Shown here: positions 52,087-61,865 of the stretch, piece by piece
Numbering within the stretch: the stretch's first letter is position 1
Layout: every line of letters begins with the position of its first letter
Assembly (NCBI GenBank): GCA_951394045.1
Contig: OX596001.1
Coordinates: forward strand, 186,001-250,000
Length of the DNA stretch: 64,000 nt
Direction of reading: 5' to 3'
Source: Nitzschia sp. DOCU1
Taxonomy: Eukaryota > Bacillariophyta > Bacillariophyceae > Bacillariales > Bacillariaceae
The notes under the pieces: generated by a model
Databases searched by the model: none
What the model was told of the DNA's origin: nothing
Seen by the model: only the letters and a program-made list of their open reading frames with translations
Program-made: the position numbers and the translations under genes

Positions 52087-52761
52087 AGTGGCGTTTGGGG
52101 GGCACATGCGTGCATGCATGATTTTTGAATACTTGCTATGAAATATATAATACACTAGACTTGCCACATATAAAGTACACAAACCACTTTTAACGCGCTG
52201 CTACCGGCGGTAGCTAATATTTCCCTCCTTCTGCTGGGGCTGCTGCTTTTTAAAAGCAGAACAAGATAGCGACAAAGATGAGACACTGACATGGATTGAT
52301 TGGTATCATCATACTACGCGGTTAGTACTGCCAAAAGTAGTAATGTGATGGGGGGAGTGGTGCCACCCTTGGGCATTGCTTTCACCTCTCGTTTTTATTA
52401 AAAGTGCGTTGGGAAAGTAGATGATCGGCACTGCGTTCTACTATTCAGCCAGATTGCATATTTTCTGCGCTAACTTTGGAATCGTGTGTCGAACTCCATA
52501 GACGTCTGTATTTGGCCACTTACATAACAATAGGACATGAGTACCTGCCTGGAGGTCAGACGAACAGGCGGAAGATTCCCGCCAAAAAGATTGCATCCAC
52601 GGCCATCGCATCCAACCGCACCTAGAAGTAGACGATGCGACCGAAACGAACGACGATGTAGCCTACACAAGCTTACACTCTGCTGATAGTGTCGATTGGG
52701 ATGCCTAATCCATAAAAGTGGCATTACAGTGTTGTGAATAGGAGGTTGCAAGGTCAACATC
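52087..52761. other. Intergenic, no supported gene
   Basis: About 675 bp: the tail of repeat copy 3 to about 52240, then unique DNA with the promoter of the Kae1 gene. No coding signal. Confidence 0.5.
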
Positions 52762-53976
52762 ATGACGACGACAACGACGAAGATGCCTCTGTATTCCCTG
52801 GTTCCAACAGCCACCGATGGACCTTGCCCGGCCGATGCCATTGAAAATCTTCCTCTTCCACCAGCCGACCAGCAACAACACTATCAACCCAACAAGTACG
52901 GAAAGACGGTTGTTCTTGGAATGGAAGGTTCTGCCAACAAGGTGGGCATTGGAGTGGTGGAATATTCGCCTACTAATGACAGTGGTTCTGGCTATTATCA
53001 CATTCTCTCCAATCCTCGCAAAACGTACATTTCACCCACGGGGCAAGGCTTTTTACCCAAACAAACCGCGACGCATCATCAAGCACATATAGTGGCACTA
53101 GTCAAGGCAGCATTATTGGAAGCCTTTCCAAACGATATTGTGCTAGATGAAAAGGGTGTGCCTGGAATCTCCAATCCTTCCGATTTGATTTCTGCCATTT
53201 GCTTTACCAAAGGACCAGGTATGGGGGCACCCCTCCAATCGGTAGCTGTTTGTGCTCGAACACTGTCTCTGCTATGGAAAGTTCCACTAGTAGGAGTCAA
53301 TCATTGTGTGGGTCATATTGAAATGGGCCGATTGGCCACGCAATGTAGCAATCCGGTGGTATTATATGTGAGTGGCGGCAATACACAAGTCTTGGCGTAT
53401 TCCAATCAACGGTATCGAATCTTTGGTGAAACGATTGATATTGCTATTGGGAATTGTTTGGATCGATTTGCACGGTTGATTGGATTATCGAATGATCCGA
53501 GTCCGGGATATAATATTGAACAATGTGCAAAGCAAGGAACTAGGTTCATTCCACTTCCCTACGTTGTCAAAGGCATGGACGTGAGCTTTTCGGGAATCTT
53601 GACGCGTATCGAAGAGTTGGTAGCAACTACCAACGCGACCAAGGAAGATCTTTGCTTTTCGCTGCAAGAAACACTCTTTGCAATGCTCATTGAAACGACG
53701 GAACGTGCCATGGCGCATGCAGGACACGATCAAGTCTTGATTGTGGGAGGAGTAGGATGCAATAAGCGACTACAAGAAATGATGCAAATCATGGTACAAG
53801 AACGGGGTGGGACATTGTCGAGTATGGATCATCGTTATTGTATCGACAATGGGGCGATGATCGGTCAAGCGGGAATGTTCGCCTTACAGTACGGCGAGAC
53901 GACATCCATGCAAGATAGTTGGTGCACGCAGAGATATCGGACGGATGCAGTCCGAACTATTTGGAGAGCGCCATAG
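52762..53976 (+). CDS. OSGEP: tRNA N6-adenosine threonylcarbamoyltransferase (Kae1/OSGEP)
   Basis: Intronless, 404 residues. Kae1/OSGEP is the catalytic subunit of the KEOPS complex, which transfers threonylcarbamoyl to A37 of ANN-decoding tRNAs. Seen: [16 protein letters not shown] at the N-side of the ASKHA fold (about 51-66), HHQAH (105-109), [12 protein letters not shown], the metal-binding HCVGH (181-185), [10 protein letters not shown], the [18 protein letters not shown] segment, [14 protein letters not shown] and the final [10 protein letters not shown]. These match the cytosolic eukaryotic/archaeal form rather than the mitochondrial Qri7 type. Relative to the human protein there is a ~47-residue Thr/Pro-rich N-terminal extension without an obvious targeting signal; no alternative in-frame ATG lies just before the conserved region except Met8. 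Confidence 0.97.
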   Translation: MTTTTTKMPLYSLVPTATDGPCPADAIENLPLPPADQQQHYQPNKYGKTVVLGMEGSANKVGIGVVEYSPTNDSGSGYYHILSNPRKTYISPTGQGFLPKQTATHHQAHIVALVKAALLEAFPNDIVLDEKGVPGISNPSDLISAICFTKGPGMGAPLQSVAVCARTLSLLWKVPLVGVNHCVGHIEMGRLATQCSNPVVLYVSGGNTQVLAYSNQRYRIFGETIDIAIGNCLDRFARLIGLSNDPSPGYNIEQCAKQGTRFIPLPYVVKGMDVSFSGILTRIEELVATTNATKEDLCFSLQETLFAMLIETTERAMAHAGHDQVLIVGGVGCNKRLQEMMQIMVQERGGTLSSMDHRYCIDNGAMIGQAGMFALQYGETTSMQDSWCTQRYRTDAVRTIWRAP

Positions 53977-54958
53977 TAGATGTGGTAACTAGAGAAGGAT
54001 TCGATTGTTGACCCGAATGGAGACGGCTAAATTTAGTTGAGTGGGACTTGAACGAAGTGGGTAGCGGTCTGATATTCTTGTTGCAGTATGAAGTCGGCGC
54101 CGCCGGAATCTGAATCGATTGATTCTCTTTCTTGTTTTTTGCATGAGTTGATATGGGAGTTCTTGAGTCAAATCCGAATAACTTTTTAATACGTTTGCTA
54201 TTAATCTAGTATTCAACCTCTTACTGCTGTTGGCCGGTCGGGCTGCTGTCTAGCCAGCACCAGCAACACGATAAGCACAAACAACAAGAAAGCAACGACA
54301 ATTGTATTTGTGTGACGATGACGAGGTCCAACGTTGCAATGACGCTGCGAATGATGTGTCGAAGAATTTGTGCCGCTAGAGCGCCGAGAGGAATGCTGAG
54401 CACGCACGAATGACGTCAGACGTGCATGTTTCGCCCTCTCTCTTTGGTAAATTCCAACTGGTCAAACTGGGTAGGTCGACTGGAGTAGCTACTCGCAAGG
54501 GCGCTCTGAGCGGTTAAGGGGTTACTAGGTAGATCAACCGCAATGAAGAAGAGGACAGTTATCTTCCTTGGCATTGTGGTTGTCGTATGCGCCATCAGCG
54601 TCGAGCTATATCGTATGATTTTTTGCGATGCATGGTAGTACTACTTCTCCCATGAATCGTACAGCGCCATGCGAAACAAAAAGGCTGCCAAAAGATTTGG
54701 AACGAGAAAACGTTGGACAAGATATCTAGCACCTCCTCGTCCCGCAAGCCGTTCTTGGTGAATGCGGGCAGGGGATGAAGTTCCGGTCTGGCAGTCCAAA
54801 AGTCGTACTCCGTTCTTGTACAACCCCTTTAGCACAAAAGGCTGGTGTTTGTTATCTCGGTTTGGAGAGTACTTGTACATTGCAAGGGCTGCTAGTAATT
54901 GTTACTGTAGCCCTCCAAGCATGTGTGCTACTTTCAGGTAATGCCTGATTTTCAAGTA
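53977..54958. other. Intergenic between convergent genes
   Basis: About 980 bp. Contains a short plus-strand ORF (54543-54638) of 31 residues with one hydrophobic helix, and a minus-strand ATG frame at 54641-54880. Neither has further support. One TGACGTCA at about 54413. Confidence 0.45.
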
Positions 54959-55999
54959 TCATGGCCAATATGTCAAGTCGTCGTCGTCACTTCCGTTGCT
55001 TTTCTCAGGCCAGGGCAGTCCTGGTCTCGACCAATATTCCACTCGATCAACTCCTAGCTCACCTTGATGAATTAGCTCTAATCCAGCAGCTTCGAAATCA
55101 ACTCTTGTCAAATGGGATGGCGCTGGAATTTGAAATTCTATTGCAGCAAACACCAAAATGGCTCGGTCCACCAACCCTTGCTGTAAAAATTGCCGTGCCG
55201 TAGCCGGGCCTCCTTCGACGAGGATATGCCACAGACTCTGATGAAACTTCATGTCCCGTACCATGTCTTTTGCAGATAATTGCCCCGTTTCTTCGTCGGC
55301 GGCCATGCCGACCCATTGTACATTCGGAAAGTTCTCGTCGAATTCATAGCTATAACTAGCTTCCAGATCATCATTGATTTGCACAAGACCGTCTAGTTCT
55401 TCGTCGTGATAATATATGATCGTATCCAATCCATCTGTAGCAATCTTGTAATTTTGGAGTTGTGATTGCAATGATCGTTTCGAATCAATAATGACGCGCG
55501 TCGGTTGCTTCGGACTCTTTGAGTCTTCGTCCCATTTGGGTTCTACGCGCCGGACCGTCAAGGAACAATCATCTGCTTGTACCGTTTTGCGTCCCACCAG
55601 GACGGCATCACAATCTTTCCGCAGTCGATGGACCATGTCCAAACTTTCAGAACACGTAAATCGTTCCGATGTTGACGACGACTCAAGTTCGGCTACGCCG
55701 CCCTGTCGATCAAATGCCAGTTTCAATGTGACCCCCTGGATCATTTGAGAAGAAAAAGAGTGATAATATCGATCCAATGCTGCTTGATTTCTTGAATTGT
55801 CAGCGTTGTCAATCGCAGCCGACAGGACCAGGCGTCTGGGACTGGCGGGTCGATCGCCGATGCGACGAATTGGCGGCTGGGATATGGACAGGGCACGGGC
55901 AGCAGACGGCGGCGGACTCCAGGCAGCACCATAGCCATGAAAACCTGACACAGTCGTAATCAACATGGACAAGTAGAGACGCCTCTTCGTAGAAGTCAT
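54959..55999 (-). CDS. RibD C-terminal-type reductase, plastid-targeted
   Basis: Intronless, 346 residues. The first ~20 residues are a signal peptide, followed at the predicted cleavage site by Phe (VSG|FHG), the ASAFAP-like signature of diatom plastid import, then a Ser/Pro/Arg transit-type segment to about 60. The remainder is a RibD_C (pyrimidine reductase) domain: VTLKLAFDRQGG, HRLRKDCDAVLVGRKTVQADDCSLTVR, PTRVIIDSKRSL, and ILVEGGPATARQFLQQGLVDRAIL. RibD_C enzymes reduce the ribosylamino-pyrimidine of riboflavin synthesis with NADPH. No deaminase domain is present, as expected for eukaryotic split forms such as PYRR-related proteins; whether the substrate is the classical one is not proven. 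The C-terminus ends in a short acidic tail. Confidence 0.85.
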   Translation of the reverse strand: MTSTKRRLYLSMLITTVSGFHGYGAAWSPPPSAARALSISQPPIRRIGDRPASPRRLVLSAAIDNADNSRNQAALDRYYHSFSSQMIQGVTLKLAFDRQGGVAELESSSTSERFTCSESLDMVHRLRKDCDAVLVGRKTVQADDCSLTVRRVEPKWDEDSKSPKQPTRVIIDSKRSLQSQLQNYKIATDGLDTIIYYHDEELDGLVQINDDLEASYSYEFDENFPNVQWVGMAADEETGQLSAKDMVRDMKFHQSLWHILVEGGPATARQFLQQGLVDRAILVFAAIEFQIPAPSHLTRVDFEAAGLELIHQGELGVDRVEYWSRPGLPWPEKSNGSDDDDLTYWP

Positions 56000-56489
56000 T
56001 GTATCGTCTATGGTTTGAATGAAGTGCTGTCAATGCCCTTCGTGGATGAGGGTGGCACGGATCTTTCCTTCATGCGTCAGATTACGAAAAGATCCGAGAG
56101 TGCAGCGCGACGCTTGGGCCCCCATAAACTTAAGACGAATAACGATGTATTCCCATATATATATATATATATATATATATTCCGAGCGTGCCGCCCTCAT
56201 GTTTTATACCTATGCTATTTACTGTAATAAAGGTATGTAGGTACTAATACTCACGTTGTATCTCGCTTATTACGTTCGATTCGCAGACAGATCGACATTC
56301 GGTCCGGCGAAATCTACTTCAACATTGATATCCCATGTTCGCGCTTCATAATTGCCTCCGCGTTCGTCATTCCTCGGGACGGAGACACTTTCTGAATTTT
56401 CCAGATTGCAACATTTTATGTGGTCGATTATTCAGCTCTCTCCTCATTCCCCTCGCGTTGCAGCCTTTCTTACAGACAAAACACACGAC
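56000..56489. other. Divergent promoter region with TA repeat
   Basis: 490 bp between the reductase start and the first receptor gene. Holds the 26-bp AT dinucleotide run at 56155-56180. The open frame from 56352 into the receptor lacks homology to the paralogue before the ATG at 56490. Confidence 0.55.
56155..56180. repeat. (AT)13 microsatellite
   Basis: Uninterrupted alternating AT for 26 bp. No other role visible. Confidence 0.95.
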
Positions 56490-59386
56490 ATGCCTCGTCC
56501 TTGGAAGCTATTTCCTAGTATTATCATCAGCAGGAAGAAGAATCTGGAGCAAGAAGGAGCCGGTTTGATTGCCATCATGAAGCCCCAGCAACAAAATCCC
56601 ATCACCAATCGTTTCCTTAATAACCGTTCCGCCTTGTTGCTATGTTTCCTTTCCGTTCCACTTCATGTTGGTGCATCCACTGCTACTAGCTCGAGTATCA
56701 CAAACGAATTTACAAATGGGGGCTGCCTAGCTCGACGAAAACCGAACTGGACCCGCATCAGAGTGTGCAACTCCGACGACCCCCCTGAGGCCAGGGAGCT
56801 CGGATATTGTCGGTCCGACGATCCTTTTGACTACATGGAACTTCGAATCCATGGTCAGAACTGGGAAAGTGCCTTGTTTGAGACTTGGATCTTGCAAATT
56901 ATACTGAGCGAGATCCTTAATGTACCGACATCAGTCGAGACGAGTCGCCCCGACGCCAAGGTCGGTTTTTATGATGCCGAGTCTCGTATCGAGTTCGGAG
57001 GTTCAGATGACTGGGAAAGTTTGACTGTCGGAGCTGAAGTGGGCGATTGTAGACTGGTGCCAAAAGTCAAGGATGAAGAGCACTACACAGCGTGCTCTCA
57101 TTTCATCCCGGAAGTCTGGAATGGCGAAGCTGAAACATACAAGCAACTGGAACAGTCAGGTATAGTCGAACAAGCAGGCAAGTACATCCGTCTGGTGCGG
57201 GAGTCTAATCTCTGGAGTCGCGCAGAACACGCGTCATCCTCAAAGACTATTTTGTTTCTTTGGAGTAGTTGGCATGGGAACAATCGGAGAAGAACATTGG
57301 TTTATTCCAAAATTTACCGGGCGCAAGGATCCAACCTTGTTGGGCTATTTGGGGCTCTCGGGAGACGAAAATCGACGGAAACTAGCAGAGCGCTTTCCAC
57401 GACCAACTACGTGGAGAGATTACTGCAGCGAAGTATCTCCTTCTCAATGCCAAAACGATACTGTTGCCATACGTGCCCCAGAGTCGGAGGAAGAGGATGG
57501 GAATCGGTTTTTTGTCGAAGGTTTGTATCAAGGTCATTTTCGAATGACAGAGAAAAATGATTGCGACGCCAATCCTACCAATTGCACGGGCCATATTTTC
57601 AATTATCCGTGCACTTGGACGAGTACTGTCGTTCAGCAAGCCTACCATCTGAAGATTGCATTGGAGAGTGATGCGACAGGCGATTCCATCTATCGAGGCT
57701 ATACGTATGGACAGTTGGTCGATGCTTTCAGAGCGGCGAATGCCACTAAATCAGATATGATTATCTTTTGGTGGACACCTGAAGCAGTACGTATTTTGAT
57801 GACGCTAGTTTGAAACGCAGGGCGAGTGGCTTACGTTCATTCTATTTTAGTTGTACCAGCAGTTTGTAGGGACAGACATGGAGATGACCAAGGTCACAAT
57901 GCCGCCGGTCACACAAGAATGCTTGGAAAATCGGGTTATTGACGAGGCCACCTGCAGTCCTGACCTTGCAATCAGCGCAGGCAGCCCCCTGGGGGTATGC
58001 GATGAACCCCCAAATGCACTTCAGAAAATCTTCGGTGGTTCACTCTATGATTGGACCTACCACTCGTCTGTTAATGAGGCCTTGATTTCTCCGGGATACG
58101 AGATGCTCGGAAACTTTCAAATGAAGGGTGCCGAGATCGGGGAATTGTTCGATTATTCGTTTGAGAATCCCGATAATCCTCGCGAGGCGATTTGTCAATG
58201 GGTTGTGGACAATTTCGATTACCTATACACGTGGGTACCCCGTTCGTATCCGCGAGTCATCGTTTCGAACCCCGATAGCATGACAGATCCGTTGACGCTT
58301 GCGGCGTTGACTTTGAGTTCGGTGGCTTTGACTGTTGTTTTTGTGGCCGCTGTAGAAAGTTTCAGGCTACGAGATCGAAGAGTTATGAAACTCGCTCAGC
58401 TGGAGTTCCTCACACTTTTGTTGGTCGGATTGGCCATGGTGTCGGTGGGCTCGATTCTCCTGTTGTTACCCCCGACCAATCCTTCGTGCGTCGCAACGGC
58501 TTGGATGACCAATGTTGGCTACACAATGGAATTAGTCCCATTGATTGTCAAGGGAGCTGCTATCACCCGCCTTTTAGCCGCTGCCAGACGTCTTCGGCAC
58601 GTGGTGCTCAGTCGGGAGCAATTATTTGGGGCCGTAATTTTATTGAGCGCCATTGTGGTGGTATTCATGATTGTTTGGACGGCGGTCGACCCGCCTCACA
58701 AAGACGCCGAGTATGAAATTTCAGGGCAGGTGACTCAGCAAGGCGAAACCATGGTATTTTCGACATACTTTTGCCACTCGGAGTCCAATTTATGGGAATA
58801 TGCCAGCGTCGGGTGGCAACTCACCATGCTCATCGTTGCCACGGTGCAAACAGTCCAAACGCGATCAATTCGTAGGGAGATCAATGATTCCCAAACATTG
58901 GCCATGATGATCTATTCCCATTTTATGTTCGTCTGTTTGCGATTGGCTACCCTGTTTCTTGAGAAATCCTTGAGTCAAGCCACTATGATGCATGTCCGAT
59001 CCATCATTTACAGTTCGGACTGTACAGCGACTGTTGCCATTTACTTCATGCCCAAGTTTGTTACCGCTCACGACGAGAGCTCAAACAAGCAATCCGAGTA
59101 TCATGATGACTTTGACGATCGCCGCAGGAGTTTGGAGAGCCAGACAGTCAGGCAGCTTCGTATGTTGGCCGCCGTTGCCACAGCTCAATATGAGCGCAGT
59201 CAGTCGCTTGACTCGCGAGTGGCCAGCATCGATTTCGATGGGAATGCTCCGGCATCGGCTCACTCGGCGAGTACTTTTGGCATTGAACCAAGCTCCGTGA
59301 AGTCTATGAACATAGATGAAAGCGTGGAGGAAGGAGACGATGACTATTCCGACTATTCCGTTCCACTTCAAGGGGACGAAGAATAG
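56490..59386 (+). CDS. Class C GPCR (GABA-B-like) with OpuAC-like ligand domain
   Basis: Exons 56490-57177, 57269-57786 and 57851-59386 encode 913 residues. The start is set by alignment with the paralogue at 61866 (M-x-R-x-x-KLFP). A basic tail precedes a signal sequence (ALLLCFLSVPLHVG). The extracellular region (about 80-590) reads like a glycine-betaine-type (OpuAC) periplasmic binding protein: NWESALFETWILQIILSEILNV, GTIGEEHWFIPKF, and YGQLVDAFRAANATKSDMIIFWWTPEA. Seven transmembrane helices follow, with GABA-B/class C hallmarks: PPTNPSCVATAWMTNVGYTMELVPLIVKGAAITRL and the basic intracellular loops. The C-tail is Ser/Asp-rich. Class C receptors couple ligand closure of a Venus-flytrap domain to G proteins; the OpuAC-like head suggests sensing of betaine-like osmolytes (inference). 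Confidence 0.85.
57178..57268 (+). other. GC-AG intron, 91 bp
   Basis: Donor GCAG|GCAAGTAC and acceptor GGAGTAG|TTGG, phase 1. Only this pairing keeps the frame between the two halves of the ligand domain (QA-V-GMGTIGEEHW). The same donor and a matching acceptor (GGAATAG|TTGG) exist in the paralogue at 62527-62613. GCAAGT is the known strong context for GC donors. Confidence 0.75.
57787..57850 (+). other. Spliceosomal intron, 64 bp
   Basis: GTACGT...ATTTTAG, phase 0, joining TPEA to LYQQFVGTD. The paralogue has the same position with a 75-bp intron (GTAAGT...TACTAG). Confidence 0.85.
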
Positions 59387-59425
59387 TCCGGAGAAGTTCA
59401 GTTTTAGCAAGGATGTGAAGATGCT

Positions 59426-60445
59426 ATGATTCCGTTGATCGTGAAAGGAGCCGCCATTCACCGCCTCATGGGGGCTGCTAAGCGCTTACGGCGCGTGGTC
59501 CTCAAGCGAAAGCAACTATTTGGAGTGGTTCTTCTGCTGAGCGGCACTGTGGTGGTGTTCTTGATTGTTTGGACGACCGCGATGGACCCTCCCCGCAAAC
59601 AAGCTGAGTACGAAATTTCCGATGTTTTAACTGACCAGAGCGAAACCGTGGTCTTTCCAACATACTTTTGCAGTTCAGACTCAAATGGTTGGGTCTATGC
59701 CAGCGTTGGGTGGCATCTGCTGATGCTTGTGATTGCCACTGTCCAAACCATTCAGACTCGAGCCATCCGGCGAGAAATCAATGAGTCGCAGATCTTGGCT
59801 GTCTTCATATACTCGCACATTATATTTGCTTGTCTTCGGATTGTTACTTTGTTCCTAAACGATTCGTCTTCAATGAGTCACATGATGCTTGCTCGATCCA
59901 TCATTTACAGTTTGGATTGTACGGCTGCCATTATCATTTACTTTATGCCCAAGTTTGTGGCCGCCCGGGACGAGAGTAACGACGCAGTTCCCATGGATTC
60001 CTCCCACGCCGCCATGGGCGAGGCCGGCAAAGAACAACGCTGTGGCTTGGAGAGCCAAACAGTCCGACAGCTGCGTCGTCTTGCCGCGGTGGCTACGGCT
60101 CAATATGAAAGAGAGCAAAATGAAAATCGTCGGGTGCAAGACAGAGCTGGTGGGGTTGCTATTCGCGAAGCCTCCACAAGGCGTTCCTCGTTGACGGCCA
60201 AGGATTTGGAGGAAACATTTTCCAGGATCATCCCGGCGTTTGCTGAATCAGTGGCTGCTCTAGGGATCGATCCTGACAGTTTGATGAAATCCATGGACAC
60301 TGGCGAAATTATTATCGACGAAGATGACGACAGCGGCAGCGGCGAGGATCTGTTTTTGCCTCTCCGGCAAGCTCCCAGGGAAACACCAGCACTGCCGTCG
60401 ACTCTCACAGTCGATGATGAGGAATCGTCTGGAGAAGTGAAGTAG
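59426..60445 (+). CDS. 5'-truncated GPCR copy (helices 4-7 and C-tail only)
   Basis: 339 codons from ATG 59426, starting inside the equivalent of PLIVKGAAI of the preceding receptor and covering the later transmembrane helices and the whole C-tail (RSIIYSLDCTAAIIIYFMPKF, LESQTVRQLRRLAAVATAQYE). The ligand domain and the first helices are absent, and no signal peptide is possible. The junction (GAAGATGCTATG) resembles the DNA after its own stop codon (GTAGAGATGCTATC), so this looks like a tandem duplication of the 3' ~1 kb of the receptor. A functional product is doubtful, although the frame is intact and has diverged, so I keep it as a CDS. Confidence 0.6.
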   Translation: MIPLIVKGAAIHRLMGAAKRLRRVVLKRKQLFGVVLLLSGTVVVFLIVWTTAMDPPRKQAEYEISDVLTDQSETVVFPTYFCSSDSNGWVYASVGWHLLMLVIATVQTIQTRAIRREINESQILAVFIYSHIIFACLRIVTLFLNDSSSMSHMMLARSIIYSLDCTAAIIIYFMPKFVAARDESNDAVPMDSSHAAMGEAGKEQRCGLESQTVRQLRRLAAVATAQYEREQNENRRVQDRAGGVAIREASTRRSSLTAKDLEETFSRIIPAFAESVAALGIDPDSLMKSMDTGEIIIDEDDDSGSGEDLFLPLRQAPRETPALPSTLTVDDEESSGEVK

Positions 60446-61119
60446 AGATGCTATCTAGTCCTGTCCTAACTGTGGTCTACCGTACCTGCACTATTACCTC
60501 TACTACTTCCGCCATCGCAGGACTGGTCGGATAGATCGTTCCGCTCGCGAGGCCGTAATCCGGAATTTCGGAACATCGTTTCGAGGTCCTGTGAATCGAG
60601 GTCCTGTGAATTGATTGGGTTCCCCTTCTTGGGGTTAAATGTAAATTGCTCGCATGCGAAGCATGTCGTGCGAATCTATCAGGCCACATAAGAAGTTCCT
60701 TGAAGGGGCAAATTTTCCACACTGACGGATGAGATTTTGATTAGCTCGATTCTGCGCGAAGTGCGGAATCGCTTTCTGGTAAACTAAGATCCTTGCTACT
60801 CTTCTTGCCGAGACAGCCACGAGGATCGCTTTGGATCTCTCTGAAAGATCTGTAAGCTGCATGCTCCTCGAGCTGTATGACTACATTCACTCAACGAATA
60901 ACACCACTACTCTAGCTAGCTAGATCTGCGAGAGCAATAGCGATCATGCCAGCCACATCACTGCTAATGTTCTTGCTCTGTCTTGTTATGTTACTTTATG
61001 ACTATAGCGGCGGGGGCATCGGCGTCAACGACGCCAGTGCTAGCCGGAGCATTATCATTAACATTACGCTACTTCACGGCCCCAGTAGACGACGACGCAA
61101 GTACTATCGGTAGCTAGTA

Positions 61120-61395
61120 GAGCACGCGCTTTCGTCACACTAGATTTCGCAATGCACGCTTTTCGGAACACAATATTTCGTAAGACGCGATTTCGCACCA
61201 CTCGCTTTCGTAACACTACGCGATTTCCTAAGACTTCGCAAGACGCAATTTCGTAAAACAAGATTTCATAAGAAGCCCTTTCGCACCACAACGCGATTTC
61301 GCAAGACGCGCTTTCGTAACTCCAGTGATTTCCCGAGATTTCACAACACGCAGTTTCGTAACACACTATTTTGCAACCACGCGATTTCGGAACAG
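61120..61395. repeat. Degenerate short tandem repeat (CGCGATTTCG-type)
   Basis: Roughly 15 to 18 imperfect units of 14-20 bp around the word GCGATTTCG or GCTTTCGTAACAC. Spacing is irregular. It reads through on the minus strand as a repetitive frame (61064-61408) that I do not regard as a gene. Confidence 0.7.
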
Positions 61396-61467
61396 CCGCG
61401 TTCGCCACTCTTTGGTTATTGTTGTGTTATTGTGCGTGGTTCCGAAGCAACGCGATGCGCGGGTGAA

Positions 61468-61590
61468 GCTAAATTCGTAGCTCTGCGTACATACTTATGC
61501 TAAATTTGAAGCTCTGCGTGGAATACTTATGCTAAATTTGAAGCTCTGCGTAGAATACTTATGCTAAGTTCCAAGCACTGCGCGCCGAAT
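61468..61590. repeat. 32-bp tandem repeat, about four copies
   Basis: Units GCTAAATTTGAAGCTCTGCG... begin at 61468, 61499, 61531 and 61563. The second and third differ at one or two positions; the outer ones are more diverged. Confidence 0.85.
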
Positions 61591-61865
61591 CGACTTCGAC
61601 CTCCATAGTATTTTTCATTTCCCCATCCGTCAGTGTGGCAAGTTACCCCTTGAAGGGAGAACGTCGGTGGGAAGTTGAAGAGGCGGCGCCGGCGTCAATT
61701 TCGGTGTTTTGCGCACAATCGAGTGCTTGGTCGTCTTTTTTGTTCCGTGGCCGCTCTCCGATATTAATAGTAGCAGCGCCCTTTCCCCTCATTTGTCCCT
61801 TCTGACCTCTTCAGTTCGACCAGAATAATCGCGTTGCAGTTTATCTTTCAGACTAAACACCCCAC

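Larger units (their letters stand above)
50275..52240 (+). repeat. Diverged copy 3 of repeat R plus 3' end of the FWRL gene
   Basis: 50275-50490 matches 35590-35780, that is the last ~75 bp of the 793-residue gene (ACTGATGTTCCTCCATC ... GCCAGGAAATCGTATGCTTG) and its 3' flank. From 50491 it matches R (ATTTGTGTTTGT) to about 52240, with many substitutions and indels. This copy therefore derives from the arrangement 'FWRL gene then R', not from 'HSF then R'. Confidence 0.8.
60695..61662. mobile_element. MITE/foldback-like element with ~80-bp imperfect TIRs
   Basis: Left arm 60695-60765 and the inverse of 61575-61662 share CCACACTGACGGATG-G, the TTCCTTGAAGGGG / CTCCCTTCAAGGGG outer end, and a TCGATTC-GCGCG-AGTGC inner end, with gaps between. 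No transposase is encoded inside; instead two tandem arrays fill the centre. Size about 970 bp. I see no clear target-site duplication. A non-autonomous element is the simplest reading, with an inverted promoter duplication as alternative. Confidence 0.55.
60446..61865. other. Intergenic with a TIR-flanked repeat element
   Basis: 1.4 kb between the truncated and the third receptor gene. Most of it is the repeat element at 60695-61662 with internal tandem arrays. The last 200 bp are presumably promoter of the third receptor gene. Confidence 0.6.

Noticed and set aside
54543..54638. 31-residue ORF with one hydrophobic helix
   Set aside because: Too short and without homologue or regulatory signals to separate from chance; could also be an orphan exon.
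54641..54880. 79-codon minus-strand ATG frame
   Set aside because: No recognisable pattern and immediately antisense-adjacent to another doubtful ORF.
61064..61408. 114-codon minus-strand frame with repeated CE and RN words
   Set aside because: Translation of the degenerate tandem repeat, not a gene.
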